Assembly: GCA_009778415.1 (NCBI GenBank)
Contig: WRJV01000224.1
Location: 1-7,736, forward strand
DNA length: 7,736 nucleotides
Direction of reading: 5' to 3'
Source: Clostridiales bacterium
GTDB taxonomy: Bacteria; Bacillota; Clostridia; Peptostreptococcales; Anaerovoracaceae
Of this stretch, positions 1 to 6,037 are shown one piece after another. Made by a program: the position numbers and the translations under genes. A model generated the notes under the pieces. That model was given only the letters and a program-made list of their open reading frames with translations, was not told the origin of the DNA and did not search any database. How positions within the stretch are numbered: the first letter of the stretch is position 1; each line of letters opens with the position of its first letter.

Positions 1-5
1 AGCAT
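1..5 (-). CDS. Start of next minus-strand gene (edge-truncated)
   Basis: Only the ATG (5..3) and two bases of the next codon are inside the window. The start is supported by a strong upstream Shine-Dalgarno and by lying downstream of, and in the same direction as, the decarboxylase. In Bacillus subtilis the gene after the YaaO decarboxylase is tmk (thymidylate kinase), so tmk is the natural guess, but nothing of the protein can be seen. The 118 bases between the decarboxylase stop and this ATG show no convincing terminator: the GCGGG/CCCGC inverted repeat at 66-77 has only a two-base spacer and no T-run. This stretch also carries an open frame starting at 99 that runs off the edge in another frame and lacks a ribosome binding site. 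Confidence 0.5.
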
Positions 6-10
6 TGTCG

Positions 11-16
11 CTCCTT
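11..16 (-). promoter_or_regulatory. Shine-Dalgarno for the edge gene
   Basis: Read on the minus strand this is AAGGAG, five bases before the ATG at 5. It is as strong as the sites of the other genes here and is the main reason for calling a gene start at the very edge. Confidence 0.55.
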
Positions 17-123
17 ATCTGAAAGAGCTTATAGCCGTCGTTAATGGTTTTCACGGCTCTTAGGAGCGGGCACCCGCCGTTATCCGTAGCCGCCGTCATG
101 GACGTAGCTGAAACGGGAACCAG

Positions 124-1563
124 CTACTCTCCAACGAGCACCATGCCGCATTCGTCGACGCCTATCACTTTCTCCCCCTGCTCCCTCAGCTTTCTGACTT
201 GGCCGATGGTTTCTCCGTCCAGCTTTTCGCCGGGGCAGACCAGCGGGATGCCCGGTGGGTAGGGAATGATGGAGGACGCGCAGACCCGCCCCTCGGCTTC
301 TGCTAGCGGCACTCGTTTCTTTTGCTCCGGTATGTCAAACAGCTCTGCCCGTTTTGGCGGCGCTGGTTTTTCTGCATTGCCCATTTTTGCAGCTGCCGCT
401 CCAAAGCGCGCGCTGTTTTCACTTAGAGCCGCGATTTCTGAAAGCGCGTTCGCAAGCTTCACCATGTCGCCTCTTGTGTTGCCTATGCCCGTCATGCACA
501 TTACTAGGGTCCCCGTGCTCAGCTCTGCTATTATCCCATGCTTTTCTGCCAGCTCTTGTTCGAGCTCACAGCCTGAAACGCCCCGCGCCCCAAGGCTGAA
601 GTTCAACTTCGTCTGGTCCATGCCGCTGCCCCTGCCTATCAGCGAGAGCCCGTGAATCCCCTCTGCCTTGTCGTAAAAATAGCCCAAGTTCTCTTCCCAT
701 TCCTTAAAAAGCAGCTTTCCGTGCTCCTCTATTATTGACGCGCTTATGTCAAGGGACACCATCAGGATGTACGAAGGGCTTGTGCTTTCAATGCACTGCA
801 GCTTGTCTTCGACCAGCTGCTTGTCCACCCTGCCTGAGTGGATGTTCAATACCGCGCTCTGGGTCAGCGACGCCAGCGTTTTGTGGATGCTGGTCACTGC
901 GATGTCCGCGCCTGAGTTTCCCGCAGACTTCGGAAAGCCTTTGATGCCGTGTTTGTTGAAAAACGTCAGGTGTGCGCCGTGAGCCTCGTCGATTATCAGC
1001 GTTTTGCCGTGCTTGTGGACAACTTCCGCTATCTTTTCCACGTCGCTGCAAATGCCGTAGTAGTTCGGGCTCGGGAGTATAACCGCAAAGGCGTCCGGCT
1101 CGGCAGTCAGCAGTTCATCTATTTGTTCGGGCAGGACTGCCCCTGAAATGCCGTACTCGGGTATGATTTCGGGGTATGCGTAAACCGGCCTTATGTCAGC
1201 CAGCACTAGGGCGTTGAACACGGACTTGTGGGAGTTCCTTGCCATTATCAGCTTTTTCCCCTTTGGCACAGACGCCGCGACCGCAGCTATCAGCCCTCCG
1301 CTGGTCCCGTTGACGAGCAGGTGCGAACTCCTCGCCCCGAAAAGGGCCGCATACCTTTCCTGGCACTCTTTGATGATGCCCTCTGCTTGAAAGAGGTTGT
1401 CAGCCCCCGGTATCTCCGTCACGTCGCAGTCCATAAAGTTTTCGAGGAACTCGTCGTAGCCAAAACGCCTGTAGATCGCAGAGCCTTTGTGCCCCGGCAT
1501 GTGAAACGAAACAGTGTTTTTCCTTGCGTGCTTCAGCAGGAAATCGTATATCGGCGTGTTCAT
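124..1563 (-). CDS. Orn/Lys/Arg decarboxylase family protein (YaaO/SpeA-like, PLP-dependent)
   Basis: A 479-residue cytoplasmic PLP enzyme of the Gram-positive, fold-type I Orn/Lys/Arg decarboxylase family, which decarboxylates a basic amino acid to agmatine, cadaverine or putrescine. Visible motifs in order: FHMPGHKG (20-27), PGADNLFQAEG (52-62), NGTSGG (85-90), DEAHGAH (192-198; Asp192 and His195 would contact the PLP ring) and TSIHKTL (224-230) with Lys228 as the Schiff-base lysine. The C-terminal domain ends with the family-like PYPPGIPLVCPGE and a short tail. The length equals that of B. subtilis YaaO (about 480 residues), so it is complete. The start is fixed by AAAGGAGG five bases upstream. 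It is divergent from a RocR-like activator, which makes arginine or ornithine attractive substrates, but the substrate cannot be read from the motifs. Family call is secure. Confidence 0.93.
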   Translation of the reverse strand: MNTPIYDFLLKHARKNTVSFHMPGHKGSAIYRRFGYDEFLENFMDCDVTEIPGADNLFQAEGIIKECQERYAALFGARSSHLLVNGTSGGLIAAVAASVPKGKKLIMARNSHKSVFNALVLADIRPVYAYPEIIPEYGISGAVLPEQIDELLTAEPDAFAVILPSPNYYGICSDVEKIAEVVHKHGKTLIIDEAHGAHLTFFNKHGIKGFPKSAGNSGADIAVTSIHKTLASLTQSAVLNIHSGRVDKQLVEDKLQCIESTSPSYILMVSLDISASIIEEHGKLLFKEWEENLGYFYDKAEGIHGLSLIGRGSGMDQTKLNFSLGARGVSGCELEQELAEKHGIIAELSTGTLVMCMTGIGNTRGDMVKLANALSEIAALSENSARFGAAAAKMGNAEKPAPPKRAELFDIPEQKKRVPLAEAEGRVCASSIIPYPPGIPLVCPGEKLDGETIGQVRKLREQGEKVIGVDECGMVLVGE

Positions 1564-1568
1564 GGCTG

Positions 1569-1576
1569 CCTCCTTT
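1569..1576 (-). promoter_or_regulatory. Shine-Dalgarno of the decarboxylase
   Basis: Minus strand AAAGGAGG, five bases before the ATG at 1563. A near-perfect anti-16S match that fixes the decarboxylase start. Confidence 0.85.
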
Positions 1577-1592
1577 CGTTTTTAACAATTCT

Positions 1593-1601
1593 ATTATACC
1601 A
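1593..1601 (-). promoter_or_regulatory. Extended -10 promoter for the decarboxylase
   Basis: On the minus strand this reads TGGTATAAT, an exact TATAAT preceded by the TGn extension. It lies about 30 bases upstream of the decarboxylase ATG, with transcription expected to start near 1586. No good -35 hexamer is found 16-18 bases further upstream (AAGCAA at 17), which fits an extended -10 promoter that may need an activator. The palindrome at 1651-1670 would be centred roughly 75 bases upstream of this start point. Confidence 0.6.
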
Positions 1602-1650
1602 TTTCCGGCACTGCATTGCTTGCCTTGAAATATATTTTTGAAACTGGCCA

Positions 1651-1670
1651 TGTGCAAAATATTTTGCGCA
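1651..1670. promoter_or_regulatory. Palindromic operator candidate in the divergent region
   Basis: The 20 bases TGTGCAAAATATTTTGCGCA form an inverted repeat with nine of ten positions paired. The core GCAAAATATTTTGC is a perfect 14-base palindrome. It sits between the divergent decarboxylase and the RocR-like activator, about 90 bases from each start codon. Dyads with GCAAAA-type half-sites fit a Fis-type HTH dimer, and from memory RocR upstream activating sequences look similar. The obvious candidate ligand is the neighbouring activator, acting on the decarboxylase and/or its own gene. Binding is inferred; the symmetry is seen. Confidence 0.55.
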
Positions 1671-1692
1671 AGAGGGCATAAAAACCTTGCGC
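1666..1692. repeat. Second inverted repeat, GCGCAAG / CTTGCGC
   Basis: GCGCAAG at 1666-1672 and CTTGCGC at 1686-1692 are perfect 7-base inverted copies separated by 13 bases. The left arm overlaps the right half of the 20-base palindrome. It could be a second half-site pair for the same regulator or an RNA hairpin. No T-run follows directly in either direction, so a terminator is unlikely. Confidence 0.4.
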
Positions 1693-1751
1693 TGCCAATT
1701 GATCTTTGATATCATTTTTATAGTCTCTTCATTCACTTTATCGAACAAACT

Positions 1752-1757
1752 GAGGTG
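1752..1757 (+). promoter_or_regulatory. Shine-Dalgarno of the RocR-like activator
   Basis: GAGGTG, five bases before the ATG at 1763. It supports that start, from which the protein begins directly with the helix preceding the PAS fold, as RocR-type proteins do. I found no convincing -35/-10 pair for this gene between 1693 and 1751; TATAGT at 1719-1724 is the nearest -10-like element, without a matching -35. Confidence 0.7.
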
Positions 1758-1762
1758 CGGCG

Positions 1763-3166
1763 ATGCAGGCAAAGCAATACCACAAACTTCTCCATGAATT
1801 GTGCCATGTGATGCAGGAAGGCGTTCATATCGTAAACGCTGCCGGCATTACGGTCATATACAACGAGGCTATGGCAGCTCTTGAGAAAACCAAGCGCGAA
1901 GAAGTCCTGGGCAAGCCCTTTAGGGAAGTGTTCGCAAACATCCCCGAAGACGAAAGCACGCTCACCCGCGCCTTGAAGCACCGTATGGCCACCGAGCGCC
2001 AGCCTCAGACCTACCTCAACAAAAACGGGAAAGAGATATCTACCATCAATACGACGATCCCGGTCCTCGACTACGATAAAAATATAATAGCTGCCATTGA
2101 AATTGCGAAAGACGTGACCGAAATAAGGGAACTGTCGCACACAATCCTGGAGCTTAAACAAGAATACCCAATCCCCCGTACCGCTTCCGGCACCAAAATA
2201 AGGACCTACGTCTTCAGCGACATCATCGGCAAAAGCAAAAACTTCACGGAAGTGCTGCAAAAAGCCCAGCGCGCGGCAAAGAGCTCAGCGTCTGTGCTGA
2301 TTTGCGGCGAAACCGGAACCGGCAAGGAACTGTTTGCCCAGAGCATCCACTTTGATTCGGACAGGAAAGCGCGGCCTTTCCTCGCGCAGAACTGCGCGGC
2401 AATCCCCGAAAGCCTGCTTGAGGGGATGCTCTTTGGGACGTCAAAAGGCGGGTTCACCGGCGCCCTCGACAGGCAGGGCTTCTTTGAACAGGCCAACGGG
2501 GGCACTCTGCTGCTGGACGAAATAAGCGCGATGCCGTTCGCCCTTCAGAGCAAACTCCTGCGAGTGCTGCAGGAGCGGTACATACGCAGGGTGGGAGGCA
2601 CCAAGGACATCCCTATAGATGTACGGATCATAGCCACGATCAACGAGGACCCCAAAGCGCTTATCGAAAGCGGCCGGCTCCGCAAGGACCTGTACTACCG
2701 GCTGAAAATAATAGAAATTTCCATACCGCCGCTCCGCGAGCGGCCCGACGACATACTCGTCTTGGCAGAAAGCTTTCTGGACAAGTACAACGAGAAGTTT
2801 GGCAAGCAGATATGGATGCTGTCTGATGACGCCAAAAACAGGCTCCTTGCATACGATTTCCCGGGCAATGCCCGGGAACTAGAAAACATCATTATGTCTG
2901 CCGTCGCGCTGTCCAGCGTCGAGCACGTGCTGTCGGGGCACTCTCTCGACATCCCGGAAAAAGCGTCTGGTTTTTCCGGCGGCTGGGGCGGCTGGGGGCT
3001 CAAAAGCCTGAACGGCGCCACTCTGTCCGAATACATCGAAGCAGCCGAAAAGAAAATCGTCCTTGAGGCTTTTGCAAACAACGGCGGTAACATCTCCAAG
3101 ACCGCCCACCAGCTCGGCATGAACCGCCAAAACCTTCAGTACAAGCTTAGGAAGTACAACCGCTAA
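1763..3166 (+). CDS. RocR-like sigma-54-dependent transcriptional activator (PAS, AAA+, Fis HTH)
   Basis: A 467-residue enhancer-binding protein. An N-terminal PAS sensor (about 10-125) carries RocR-like strings such as GVHIVNAAG, TINTTIPV and EIAKDVTE. The AAA+ core has Walker A GETGTGKE (182-189), the sigma-54 contact loop GGFTGA (229-234), Walker B GGTLLLDE (246-253), the sensor I region ATINED (291-296), arginine-finger region RKDLYYRL (307-314) and sensor II PGNARELEN (368-376). A Gly/Trp-rich linker (402-418) leads to a Fis-type HTH (about 430-465). RocR of B. subtilis activates arginine and ornithine catabolism genes, so a basic amino acid or related metabolite is the likely PAS ligand. 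There is no phospho-receiver domain. The usual GAFTGA alanine is glycine here. It is divergent from the decarboxylase and convergent with the antiporter. Family call is secure; the effector and targets are inferred. Confidence 0.92.
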   Translation: MQAKQYHKLLHELCHVMQEGVHIVNAAGITVIYNEAMAALEKTKREEVLGKPFREVFANIPEDESTLTRALKHRMATERQPQTYLNKNGKEISTINTTIPVLDYDKNIIAAIEIAKDVTEIRELSHTILELKQEYPIPRTASGTKIRTYVFSDIIGKSKNFTEVLQKAQRAAKSSASVLICGETGTGKELFAQSIHFDSDRKARPFLAQNCAAIPESLLEGMLFGTSKGGFTGALDRQGFFEQANGGTLLLDEISAMPFALQSKLLRVLQERYIRRVGGTKDIPIDVRIIATINEDPKALIESGRLRKDLYYRLKIIEISIPPLRERPDDILVLAESFLDKYNEKFGKQIWMLSDDAKNRLLAYDFPGNARELENIIMSAVALSSVEHVLSGHSLDIPEKASGFSGGWGGWGLKSLNGATLSEYIEAAEKKIVLEAFANNGGNISKTAHQLGMNRQNLQYKLRKYNR

Positions 3167-3179
3167 GCAACCGCTGAGC
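3158..3179 (+). repeat. Tandem 11-base duplication across the activator stop codon
   Basis: AACCGCTAAGC (3158-3168) is followed at once by AACCGCTGAGC (3169-3179), ten of eleven bases identical. The first copy contains the TAA stop; the second has TGA at the same position. It looks like a small local duplication. It covers much of the 32-base gap between the convergent genes, in which no terminator hairpin with a T-run is visible. Confidence 0.6.
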
Positions 3180-3198
3180 GAAGCCTGCCCGTCTGCCC

Positions 3199-4665
3199 CT
3201 AAAGGAAGAAAATCAGCGTGTCCAGCAAGAACAACGGAATCAGGAAACACAGGGACCATCCCATGTACCCGAAAAAGCTCGGCATTTTGATGTTGTTCTC
3301 CTCCGCAATCGACCTCACCATGAAATTCGGGGCGTTACCTATGTACGTGTTGGCGCCCATGAACACGGCTCCCGCCGATATGGCGAGCAGCATTTTCGGC
3401 GCCACTATGCCTATCGTCGTAGCCACCCCTTCTGTAGCTCCAAGTGATGCCGACGTGGTCAAAAACACCAAGTATGTAGGCGCATTGTCCAAGAAGCTCG
3501 AAAGCGCACCCGTCGCCCAGAAGAAGTGCAGCGGCTTGGTGAGCCCAAGGCTGCCACCGTAAGTCCTGAGCAGCGCAAGGGCCGGTATCATCGTAATGAA
3601 TATCCCGATGAACAGTTTTGCCACTTCCTGTATCGGGCCCCATGTGAAGAAGTTGTCTTCTCTGATGGTTTTTTTTGTCGTCTTCATCGAAAGGAACGCG
3701 GCGGCAAGGATGACAACCATCTGAATTATGCTGTTGTAGCCCACCACGACGCCTTCGAATACATGCAGCCCGTGCACCTCGCCCGTCACTTGGTCTGCAA
3801 AAGCCGGAAGGTTGGGCAAAAGGCCGTTGAGCAGCACTCCGGCTATGATCATTCCGATGAATATGAAGTTGTGCGCACCTTCGACCCTGAGCGGCGATTT
3901 TGCTTCTTTCTGTGCAGAGTCTCCGGGAGAGCGGCCGGCCGCCAGCTCGTCCTTGTAAAAGCGTGCGTCAATGACAAACAAGACGACTATAAGTATCACA
4001 GCGTTGAAAGCCATCAGCGGAAGCAGCCGCATTGTCCAGAAAAACGGTATGCCCCGCAGGAACCCGAGAAACAGCGGCGGGTCACCGACTGGCGTCAGGC
4101 TCCCCCCGATGTTCGATACGAGGAAGATGAAGAATATTATGATGTGCGCTTTTTTCTCCCGCCATTTGTTGGCCCGGATCACAGGCCTTATGAGAAGCAT
4201 GCTGGCCCCGGTCGTCCCGACCCAGCTGGCAAGGAGCGTTCCTATTAAAAGCATCACTGCGTTCACTTTAGGCGTACCGGAAAGGCTCCCTCTGAGGATG
4301 ATGCCGCCTGCCACTGCAAACAGGCCGAAAAGCAGCACAATAAACGGAAGGTAATCGAGCAGGACTATCTCAAGGACGTTGAAAATCAGCGTGTCTGCCC
4401 CGAAAACCACCCCAAACGGGCCAAGGAACGTCAGTGACCAAAAGACGACCACCCAGTGCATGTTGTGTTCCCACCAGTGAGAGCTGACGAGCGGAAATAT
4501 CGCTATTGAAAGGAGCATCCCCACGAACGGGATGATTCCCCAAATCGGCAGGAGTTCCCCCAAATCCTGATGATGTGTTTCGTCTGCCCCAAAAACCAAT
4601 GTGCAGTTGCACAATACTAAAGCCAAGCCCGCTAAAAAAACTCCTGCGCCGCTTCTTACTTTCAT
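3199..4665 (-). CDS. NhaD/CitMHS_2-type Na+/H+ antiporter family membrane protein
   Basis: A 488-residue ion-transporter-superfamily protein of the NhaD/ArsB/CitMHS kind, annotated variously as sodium:proton antiporter or putative citrate transporter. About 12 hydrophobic segments are visible. Family-type re-entrant motifs are SNIGGSLTPVGDPPLFLGF in the first half, and LSSFLDNAPTYLVF and GNAPNFMVRSIAEE in the second. The N-terminus (MKVRSGAG, a hydrophobic stretch, then VFGADE) resembles a cleavable signal, which is common in this group; no lipobox is present. I prefer the ATG at 4665 over the in-frame ATG at 4707: the former has AAGGGGAG seven bases upstream, while the latter has no ribosome binding site and would fall a few bases after the predicted transcription start. 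Na+/H+ exchange is the likely role, but carboxylate transport cannot be excluded from sequence. It has its own promoter just downstream of rlmH. Confidence 0.85.
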   Translation of the reverse strand: MKVRSGAGVFLAGLALVLCNCTLVFGADETHHQDLGELLPIWGIIPFVGMLLSIAIFPLVSSHWWEHNMHWVVVFWSLTFLGPFGVVFGADTLIFNVLEIVLLDYLPFIVLLFGLFAVAGGIILRGSLSGTPKVNAVMLLIGTLLASWVGTTGASMLLIRPVIRANKWREKKAHIIIFFIFLVSNIGGSLTPVGDPPLFLGFLRGIPFFWTMRLLPLMAFNAVILIVVLFVIDARFYKDELAAGRSPGDSAQKEAKSPLRVEGAHNFIFIGMIIAGVLLNGLLPNLPAFADQVTGEVHGLHVFEGVVVGYNSIIQMVVILAAAFLSMKTTKKTIREDNFFTWGPIQEVAKLFIGIFITMIPALALLRTYGGSLGLTKPLHFFWATGALSSFLDNAPTYLVFLTTSASLGATEGVATTIGIVAPKMLLAISAGAVFMGANTYIGNAPNFMVRSIAEENNIKMPSFFGYMGWSLCFLIPLFLLDTLIFFL

Positions 4666-4672
4666 CTGACTG

Positions 4673-4680
4673 CTCCCCTT
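4673..4680 (-). promoter_or_regulatory. Shine-Dalgarno deciding the antiporter start
   Basis: Minus strand AAGGGGAG, seven bases before the ATG at 4665. The longer reading from 4707 adds 14 mostly basic and polar residues and has no such site. Confidence 0.75.
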
Positions 4681-4720
4681 CCTTTTTCCCTTTTGCGTTG
4701 TGTGCATTTTACGTTTTTAT

Positions 4721-4749
4721 ATTATACTTCAATGGATTGTGTTTATCAA
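4721..4749 (-). promoter_or_regulatory. Sigma-A-type promoter of the antiporter gene
   Basis: Minus strand -35 TTGATA (4749-4744), a 17-base spacer and -10 TATAAT (4726-4721): five of six and six of six to consensus at ideal spacing. Transcription should start near 4714, giving a leader of about 50 bases to the ATG at 4665. The -35 begins only about a dozen bases after the rlmH stop. No terminator hairpin is visible between rlmH and this promoter, so read-through from the wal operon may add to expression. Confidence 0.75.
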
Positions 4750-4761
4750 CCTTTTACTGGA

Positions 4762-5205
4762 TTATTTGTGATATTTTTCGTTTTTCGTTATTTTGAAGGC
4801 CCTGTAAATTTGCTCTAAAAGGATCACGCGCATCATCTGGTGGGGGAACGTCATCTTAGAAAACGAAAGCCGAAAGTCAGCCCTTGCCGAGGCTTCACCT
4901 GCGAGGCCGCCTGCACCTCCGATCACGAAAACAGCGCGGCTCTTCCCTGACTTCCCCAGTTCCTCGATTTTGGCTGCCAGTTCGCAAGAGTCCAGTTCTT
5001 TGCCTGATATTTCCAGCGCAATCACGTAGTCTTCTTTTTTTATCCGCTTTATGATGCTTCGCCCCTCGTCAAGCAGCGTCGCCTCTTCCTTCAGTTCGTC
5101 TATTTGCAATGTGCAATATTTACTCAGCCTTTTGGCATATTCGGCAGCTGCGTCCACCCAATGCTTTTCTTTCAGTTTTCCAATGCATACGATCGTTATG
5201 TTCAT
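4762..5205 (-). CDS. rlmH: 23S rRNA (pseudouridine-1915-N3) methyltransferase RlmH
   Basis: A 147-residue SPOUT-class methyltransferase that uses S-adenosylmethionine to methylate N3 of pseudouridine 1915 in helix 69 of 23S rRNA, acting on assembled 70S ribosomes. Visible signatures are MNITIVCIGKLKE at the N-terminus, ALEISGKE (63-70), the SAM-binding knot FVIGGAGG (93-100), SKMTFPHQMMRVILLEQIYR (116-135) and the conserved C-terminal YHK. It is slightly shorter than the usual 155-160 residues but has both ends, so it is complete. The start is supported by GGAGG six bases upstream. It is the last gene of the wal cluster, 13 bases after walJ, as rlmH closes this cluster in many Bacillota. Function is secure. 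Confidence 0.97.
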   Translation of the reverse strand: MNITIVCIGKLKEKHWVDAAAEYAKRLSKYCTLQIDELKEEATLLDEGRSIIKRIKKEDYVIALEISGKELDSCELAAKIEELGKSGKSRAVFVIGGAGGLAGEASARADFRLSFSKMTFPHQMMRVILLEQIYRAFKITKNEKYHK

Positions 5206-5218
5206 AGCCCGCCTCCGA

Positions 5219-6013
5219 TCACACAGTGTAGAGCCCGCTCATCTTGTCCCTCTCTATGATGTCGATGCACACGTCCCTGTCAATGCGGCAGCCCTGCTCT
5301 TCGAGCAGGTTTTTGACCGTCTGGTACGCCATTTCCGGGAAATTGTTCTCCTTGCTTAGATGCGCCAGCAGCACGTGCCTTTCTTTCGGCCGCTCCAAAA
5401 CAACCTTGCAGATCACTTCTGCCGCAGCCGCGTTCGACAAATGGCCCTTTTCCCCCAGTATCCGCTGCTTTATCGGCCAAGGGTACCTGCCCATCCTGAG
5501 CATTTCCACGTCGTGGTTGGCTTCCAGCACGAGCAGGTCGGCGTCTTTTATGGCATTGTAAATGTCATCGTTGACAACTCCCGTGTCTGTAAGGACGCTG
5601 ATTTGCTTGCCGCCTGAGCAAAACGAAAACCCCGCAGGCTCCGCTGCGTCGTGTGACAACGGGAAGGGCATGGCTTCGATGTCGCCAATAATAAACTTCT
5701 TCGCGGTTTCAAATGTTGCCCGCTGCTTTTCCGGCACCAAGTCGCCAGCCCCGCTCCAAGTGCCCGCGCTGGCGTATACGTGCGCATGGGGGAGTTTTCC
5801 GGCCAGTACCTTAAGGCACCTCACGTGGTCGCTGTGCTCGTGGGTAACGAGGACGGCCTTCAAATCGCCAATGCTTGTCCCCGACTGCTTTAGGGAATCC
5901 TGCGTCCTGCGCCAGCTAAGCCCGGCATCGACAAGCAGAGCCGCTGCCCCGGATTTAATAAGGTAGCAGTTGCCGCTGCTGCTGCTTGCAAAAGAACAAA
6001 AGGTCAGTGCCAT
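5219..6013 (-). CDS. walJ: MBL-fold metallo-hydrolase WalJ (YycJ)
   Basis: A 264-residue cytoplasmic metallo-beta-lactamase-fold protein, the same length as B. subtilis YycJ/WalJ. The N-terminal signature SSSSGNCYL (10-18) is typical of this family. Metal ligands are visible as THEHSDH (57-63), His121 (LSHD), Asp143 (LTDTG), His191 (GHLS) and probably His218 (LAHLS). YycJ-type proteins have been described as nucleases and linked to DNA repair and to coordination of cell-wall growth with division; the in vivo substrate is not settled. The ATG at 6013 has GGAGGG nine bases upstream. It lies 24 bases after yycI and 13 before rlmH, so it is co-transcribed with the WalK modulators. The identity is supported independently by sequence and by gene order. 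Confidence 0.95.
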   Translation of the reverse strand: MALTFCSFASSSSGNCYLIKSGAAALLVDAGLSWRRTQDSLKQSGTSIGDLKAVLVTHEHSDHVRCLKVLAGKLPHAHVYASAGTWSGAGDLVPEKQRATFETAKKFIIGDIEAMPFPLSHDAAEPAGFSFCSGGKQISVLTDTGVVNDDIYNAIKDADLLVLEANHDVEMLRMGRYPWPIKQRILGEKGHLSNAAAAEVICKVVLERPKERHVLLAHLSKENNFPEMAYQTVKNLLEEQGCRIDRDVCIDIIERDKMSGLYTV

Positions 6014-6037
6014 AAAGCGTTGCCCTCCAATGAGCCC

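Noticed and set aside
1..63. Plus-strand open frame ending in TAG at 61-63, which could be the C-terminus of a gene entering from the left.
   Set aside because: It would overlap the minus-strand Shine-Dalgarno and ATG at 3-16, shows no recognisable motif and is short enough to arise by chance.
66..77. GCGGG-CA-CCCGC inverted repeat as a terminator after the decarboxylase.
   Set aside because: The loop is too small for the full stem, and no T-run follows on the minus strand.
1610..1650. Possible -24/-12 sigma-54 promoters on the minus strand around the GGCAAGCAATGC and TGGCCAG strings.
   Set aside because: The spacing between GG and GC is wrong (8 instead of 10 bases, or no GC at all).
1560..1772. 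A 70-codon minus-strand frame upstream of the decarboxylase whose TGA overlaps the decarboxylase ATG (ATGA), suggesting a coupled leader peptide.
   Set aside because: It covers the extended -10 promoter and the palindrome, has no ribosome binding site, has a basic, low-information composition, and the decarboxylase has its own strong Shine-Dalgarno.
3526..4248. Long plus-strand open frame (240 codons) opposite the antiporter gene.
   Set aside because: It is antisense to clear transmembrane coding sequence, has a charged, irregular composition and no recognisable domain; a shadow frame.
4691..4713. TTTTGCG and TGCATTTT near the antiporter promoter as a second copy of the palindromic operator.
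   Set aside because: The halves are not arranged as the same dyad; only a half-site match is present.
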